From Alphaproteobacteria bacterium (lineage in GTDB: Bacteria > Pseudomonadota > Alphaproteobacteria > Reyranellales > Reyranellaceae), in NCBI GenBank assembly GCA_016870115.1, contig VGCH01000028.1, forward strand, positions 1-36,873: a stretch of DNA of 36,873 nucleotides, read 5' to 3'. Of the stretch, positions 33,425 to 36,873 are shown one piece after another. Position 1 is the stretch's first letter. Each line of letters opens with the position of its first letter. The notes under the pieces are model-generated. The model had not been told where the DNA came from. It made no database searches and was given only the letters and a program-made list of their open reading frames with translations. Both the position numbers and the translations under genes were made by a program.

Positions 33425-34165
33425 TCAGCTCTTGCGCGCGTACAACCAAACGCGCCAGCTCACCGATCCCGCCGCACGGCGGGAATCGCGCCAGTCACGG
33501 AACTCGATATGCGAAAAGCCCGCCGCCCGGAAGGTGGCTTCCAGGGCCGGTCGAGTCCACAGATGGAGCCGGAGACGCTCGTCGAACCGTTCGACCGGTC
33601 GTCCGGGCGCCTCTACCTCGAACGAATAATCCAATTCGACCTCAGCGCCGCCCGGCACATAGCGCGGCGAAATGCGCTGTAGCAGTCGAACGCCCCCGGC
33701 GCGCTTCGTTCGCGTTTCCTCCCGTGGCGGATCGCGCTCTACCGCCTCGGCATGCCAGAGGTCGGCAAGAAAGCGGCCACCGGCAACCAACCTTTCCCCT
33801 ATGGCGCCCACGAACCCCGCGCGCGCCGCGGGCGGAATGTAGTTCAGCACGTGAAAGAAGGCCGCGGCGACGTCAAATCCAGTCTCGGGAAGCTCTTCCA
33901 CCGGGGTCGCATAGAGGGTGACATTGCGGCTGTCGGCGGCCTGCAACCGCGCCGCGCAGGCAGAATGGAAATCGGCGTCGATCTCGACGCTCACGACTTC
34001 GCGGCAGAAACGGCCGAGACGATGGCTGTGGCTGCCCGTGCCCGCGCCCAGCTCCAGCACGCGGCTCGTCGCGCCGGCGCCAGTGAGGGTCGCGAGCGTC
34101 ACGACATCGGAGTCGTAGTCCTTGTCGGCGAATAACGTGTCGTAGTGACGGACGAACGGCCTCAC
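33425..34165 (-). CDS. Class I SAM-dependent methyltransferase
   Basis: A 246-residue methyltransferase with SAM motif LELGAGTG at 37-44 and 'VVSVEID' at the second acidic strand. 'FDVAAAFFHVLNYIP' and 'GGRFLADLWHAEAVE' follow. The C-terminal part (about 160-230, 'VELDYSFEVEAPG', 'LWTRPALEATFRAAGFSHIEF') is typical of sugar N- or C-methyltransferases of the broad type. The open frame continues to 34384, but that part is the antisense of the aminotransferase. GTG 34165 (MRPFVRHYDTLF) lies eight bases after the aminotransferase stop and gives a normal N-terminus. An N-methyltransferase acting on the amino sugar is an attractive but unproven idea. Confidence 0.82.
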   Translation of the reverse strand: MRPFVRHYDTLFADKDYDSDVVTLATLTGAGATSRVLELGAGTGSHSHRLGRFCREVVSVEIDADFHSACAARLQAADSRNVTLYATPVEELPETGFDVAAAFFHVLNYIPPAARAGFVGAIGERLVAGGRFLADLWHAEAVERDPPREETRTKRAGGVRLLQRISPRYVPGGAEVELDYSFEVEAPGRPVERFDERLRLHLWTRPALEATFRAAGFSHIEFRDWRDSRRAAGSVSWRVWLYARKS

Positions 34166-34172
34166 GAGAGCA

Positions 34173-35264
34173 TCACGCGCCGAAATGTCGCCTGATCGTG
34201 CCGACGATATCGTCAAGCTGGCCGTCCGTGACATGGACATGGACCGGCAGGCAGAGCCCCTCGCGCGACAGCCGCTCGGACACCGGCAGCGAAGGCTGAT
34301 TCTCTTGCCGCAGCTTCGGCTGGAGATGCATGGGATAGAAGAAGCCGCGCGTCTGGATGCCCGCGGCTTCCAACGAATTCGCAAGCGCTTCGCGTTGGGC
34401 GGTCAATATGGGAAAGCGGAATGGAACAATGGTCGACCCGCGAATTCTCTTCATGAACCGAAGGTCGCCAACGCCGGCCAGACCGTCGGAGTAGCGGACG
34501 CGCTTTCGCTCCCGATCCGCGAGGATGGCGGGCAACTTGCCGAACTGGGCCAACCCGATCGCGGCCTGCAGATCGGTGATGCGGAAGTTCATTCCGAGGG
34601 ACGGATGGACGAAGGTGCCGGAATTCGGCCGACCCTGATTGCGGATAAGGCGGATACGCTCGGCGATGGCGTCATCGTCGGTCACCAGAATGCCGCCTTC
34701 GCCCGTCGTGATGGTCTTGTCGGAAAACAACGAAAAGACCCCGATATCGCCGAACGTGCCCGCAGACTTGCCGTCCAGGGTGACGCTCAGCGCCTGCGCC
34801 GCGTCCTCGATGATCGCAAGCCCTCGCCCGCGCGCCAGGTCGACGATCGGGGCCATATCGCAACACTGCCCGTAGATGTGCACTGGCATGAGCGCTCGCG
34901 TCGCCGGACCGATCGCCGCCTCGAATTGATCAGCGGCTACGGCGAACGTCTCCGGATCGACATCGACGAACACCGGCTTGAAACCGGCGTAGTGAGCGGC
35001 CGTCGCGGAGCCATAAAAGGTGAAAGACGGGATCAGAATCTCGTCTCCTGGCCTGGGCTCTAGCGCGAGAGCCGCCAGAAACAGGCCAAGCGTGCCGTTC
35101 GGCGCGAAGAACACGTGGCGCGCGCCGGTAAGTGTCGCGATCTTCTCCTGGAAGGCGCGTGCGAGCGGACCCTCGGTCAGCCAGCGCGCATCAAGCGGCG
35201 GCATGATCGCGGCCTTTTCGGCAGCGTCCACGGCGAGATCGACTTGTGTGATACGGTAGCTCAT
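34173..35264 (-). CDS. DegT/DnrJ/EryC1/StrS-family sugar aminotransferase
   Basis: A 363-residue PLP enzyme that transfers an amino group to a keto-sugar nucleotide. Asp154 (IIEDAAQAL) binds the PLP ring nitrogen and Lys183 (SDKTITTGEGG) is the Schiff-base lysine. 'GPLARAFQEKIATLTGARHV' near the N-terminus and 'LGMNFRITDLQAAIGLAQ' are standard. With gmd in the same cluster, GDP-4-keto-6-deoxymannose is the likely substrate, making GDP-perosamine as PerA/RfbE does. The sequence itself does not fix the sugar or position. It starts the minus-strand glycan run, with the methyltransferase eight bases downstream; 64 bases separate it from the lipoprotein gene. Confidence 0.88.
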   Translation of the reverse strand: MSYRITQVDLAVDAAEKAAIMPPLDARWLTEGPLARAFQEKIATLTGARHVFFAPNGTLGLFLAALALEPRPGDEILIPSFTFYGSATAAHYAGFKPVFVDVDPETFAVAADQFEAAIGPATRALMPVHIYGQCCDMAPIVDLARGRGLAIIEDAAQALSVTLDGKSAGTFGDIGVFSLFSDKTITTGEGGILVTDDDAIAERIRLIRNQGRPNSGTFVHPSLGMNFRITDLQAAIGLAQFGKLPAILADRERKRVRYSDGLAGVGDLRFMKRIRGSTIVPFRFPILTAQREALANSLEAAGIQTRGFFYPMHLQPKLRQENQPSLPVSERLSREGLCLPVHVHVTDGQLDDIVGTIRRHFGA

Positions 35265-35328
35265 CGCGACCTACATAGCACCTGTCCCGGCGGAGGACAC
35301 GCGCGGTTCCGCGCACCCGCCACCCACG

Positions 35329-35829
35329 TCAAGCGCGGCCGGCGAGCCGGTCCTCCAGAAGCCTGATCTCGCGAAGGTCGCGGTCCATCGCGATTTTGCG
35401 GCGGCAGAGCGGCCAATGCCAGGGCTCCGCAAGGTCGAAGATCATGTACTTGGTGAGCGCCGCTGCGCGCTCGTAGTCCTGCGCGAAGTCGTGCGCCTCC
35501 TTTAGGTTCAGTTCGACGCCATCCCGCTGCCGTACGTAGGCAATGAGGGTCCGCAGGGTGAACTGGAAGCGCCCGTTGTAGATGCGCCCGCGCCCCCCAT
35601 AGATCGCTTTGTCCGAAATCCCCGAGCCGCCGCTTTCGCAAACCGCGAGTTTGCGCAGGAGCTCATCCTTGCGGTTGTCGATCTCGACGAGCCGCGGATC
35701 GGGCGGTGCCGGCGATGGCGCCGCGGCGACGGGCGGCGCCGTCGGGGCAGGCCTGATCCCGAGCTGCTCACAGGCAGTCAACGCGGTGACAAGAACGAGA
35801 GCGAGGATCGTGCGTACCAGCGCGCCCAT
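35329..35829 (-). CDS. Small lipoprotein with a lysozyme-like active-site motif
   Basis: A 166-residue protein whose signal ends in a lipobox (LTAC, Cys20), then a Pro/Ala-rich linker to about residue 43. The rest is a compact domain with 'LAVCESGGSG' and then 'GGRGRIYNGRFQFTLRTL'. Glu65 in CESGG followed by a 'G.(Y/F)NGRFQF' stretch resembles the catalytic Glu and substrate loop of lytic transglycosylase/Rpf-like folds. Peptidoglycan cleavage is therefore possible, though the match is short. Two Cys (64 and 142 by count) may form a disulfide. It starts one base after the acyl-CoA synthetase stop, so it is co-transcribed. Confidence 0.7.
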   Translation of the reverse strand: MGALVRTILALVLVTALTACEQLGIRPAPTAPPVAAAPSPAPPDPRLVEIDNRKDELLRKLAVCESGGSGISDKAIYGGRGRIYNGRFQFTLRTLIAYVRQRDGVELNLKEAHDFAQDYERAAALTKYMIFDLAEPWHWPLCRRKIAMDRDLREIRLLEDRLAGRA

Positions 35830-35830
35830 G

Positions 35831-36873
35831 TCAGCCCACCATCCGCTGTTGGCCGGCCCAGAAGCGGGCGCGCAGCACCTTCTTGTCGACCTTGCCGACT
35901 GCGGTCAGCGGCAGCGCGTCCACGAACTCGACTCGCTTGGGCGCATGCGTCGAACCCTTGCGATCCTTGACGAGGGTCATGAGCGCGTCGGCGGACGGCC
36001 GGGTGCCTGCCTTCGCCACAATCAGCGCCGTGACGGCCTCCCCCCATTTCGGATCGGGAGTTCCAATCACTGCCGCCATCGCCACATCGGGGTGGCTCGC
36101 CAGCACATCCTCGACCTCGCGGGGAAACACGTTGAAGCCACCGGTGACGATCATGTCCTTCTTGCGATCGACGATATAGAGATAGCCGCGCTCGTCGGTT
36201 CGAGCGATGTCACCGGTGTGCAGCCAACCGCCCTTGAAGACCTCCTCGGTCTGGTCGGGCCGATTCCAATAGCTCTCCATGACGTGCGGTGCGCGCACGC
36301 AGATCTCGCCGGCTTCACCGGGTGCGACCTCACGATTGTCTTCGTCGCGCAGGGTCACTGCGCAACTCGACACGGGAAAGCCACACGAGGCGAACAGATC
36401 CGGCCGCGTGGCGTCATGATCGGCCTTGCGCAACACGCTCACCGGATAGCATTCCGTCTGGCCATACAGCTGGCTGAAGACCGGCCCGATCCGTTCCAGA
36501 CCCTCGACCAGGCGCGACGGCGACATCGGCGAGGCTCCGTAGAGCAGCAACTCAAGCGATGAGAGGTTGGTGCTGTCGAGTCTCGGGTGGTCGAGCAGCA
36601 CGTAGATCATGGTCGGCACCATGAGCGTGAAGTTGATGCGCTCGCGCTCGATCGCGCGCAGGAACTTCTCCGGCTCGAAACCTTTCAGCAAGTGCACCGA
36701 CCCGCCCAGCAGCAACGCCGGCATCACTTTTGTACCCGACACATGCGTGATCGGCGCCGCCGCGAGATAGCGCGGCTGGCGGGGAAACTCGAAGTCGGCG
36801 GCGATCGCGAGCGTGGAGGCAGCCGTGGATCGATGTCTGCGGATCGCACCTTTGGACTTGCCCGTCGTGCCGC
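35831..36873 (-). CDS. Acyl-CoA synthetase (AMP-binding), partial
   Basis: The coding region continues past the end of the window; 347 C-terminal codons are visible. Adenylate-forming enzymes make acyl-AMP and then acyl-CoA from a carboxylate, ATP and CoA. At the window edge lies the P-loop-like A3 motif (GTTGKSKG). 'LYGQTECYPV' (A5), 'GWLHTGDIARTDERGYLYI' (A7), 'DRKKDMIVTGGFNVFPREVE' (A8) and the C-terminal Lys region 'PLTAVGKVDKKVLR' (A10) follow, all intact. The acid substrate (fatty, aromatic or other) is not evident. The N-terminal part and start lie beyond 36873. Confidence 0.93.
   Translation of the reverse strand, partial: GTTGKSKGAIRRHRSTAASTLAIAADFEFPRQPRYLAAAPITHVSGTKVMPALLLGGSVHLLKGFEPEKFLRAIERERINFTLMVPTMIYVLLDHPRLDSTNLSSLELLLYGASPMSPSRLVEGLERIGPVFSQLYGQTECYPVSVLRKADHDATRPDLFASCGFPVSSCAVTLRDEDNREVAPGEAGEICVRAPHVMESYWNRPDQTEEVFKGGWLHTGDIARTDERGYLYIVDRKKDMIVTGGFNVFPREVEDVLASHPDVAMAAVIGTPDPKWGEAVTALIVAKAGTRPSADALMTLVKDRKGSTHAPKRVEFVDALPLTAVGKVDKKVLRARFWAGQQRMVG

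Overview
The window reads as chromosomal DNA of a high-GC alphaproteobacterium. The block dgt-argS-SPOR-nagZ-scpAB-tatABC-serS-surE-pcm-nlpD, the DUF1491 protein and the heavy use of GTG/TTG starts all fit that class. A Rhodospirillales or Reyranella-like organism is my best guess, but the sequence alone does not settle it.

Layout. (1) 1-3440 is a scarred edge. It holds the last 25 codons of an SDR gene, what looks like the first 15 codons of an integrase, and a four-PAS membrane sensor whose C-terminus stops exactly at that junction. Next come an unusual repeat-rich intergenic region, a Tat-type thioredoxin-like protein, a small frameshifted membrane-protein gene and a strong terminator. (2) 3450-8630 has ridA, prfC (RF3) and the ABC-F gene uup on the minus strand, then two plus-strand genes: one unrecognised and one DUF1491. 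(3) 8671-22009 is a long minus-strand housekeeping run covering manganese/TerC-type transport, stress, dNTP control, arginyl- and seryl-tRNA synthetases, SPOR protein, NagZ, condensin ScpAB, Tat translocase, SurE, Pcm and an NlpD-like envelope lipoprotein. Many genes overlap or nearly touch, so they are probably co-transcribed in one or a few units. (4) 22122-26349 is a plus-strand group: gpt, an MDR oxidoreductase, an EamA transporter and a large polytopic membrane protein of unknown role. (5) 26373-35264 is a tightly packed minus-strand glycan cluster. It has a DegT-type aminotransferase, three methyltransferase genes (four methyltransferase domains), Gmd, a glycosyltransferase, a FAD oxidoreductase, an RmlC-like epimerase and a tandem-duplicated FkbM protein. 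(6) 35329-36873 has a small lipoprotein and an acyl-CoA synthetase gene that runs off the window.

How the parts fit. Gmd supplies GDP-4-keto-6-deoxymannose. The aminotransferase could turn this into GDP-perosamine or a related amino sugar. The epimerase-like protein, the oxidoreductase and the methyltransferases could then decorate it, and the glycosyltransferase could move it onto a surface glycan. The gene order and families are seen directly; the chemistry is inference. The combination of a double FkbM protein, a DAO-type flavoenzyme and an RmlC homologue without rmlA/B is the most novel-looking part of the window. No gene-free stretch exceeds 300 bases; the longest (2475-2747) holds the repeat structure described below. 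I saw no tRNA, rRNA, CRISPR array or intact insertion sequence.
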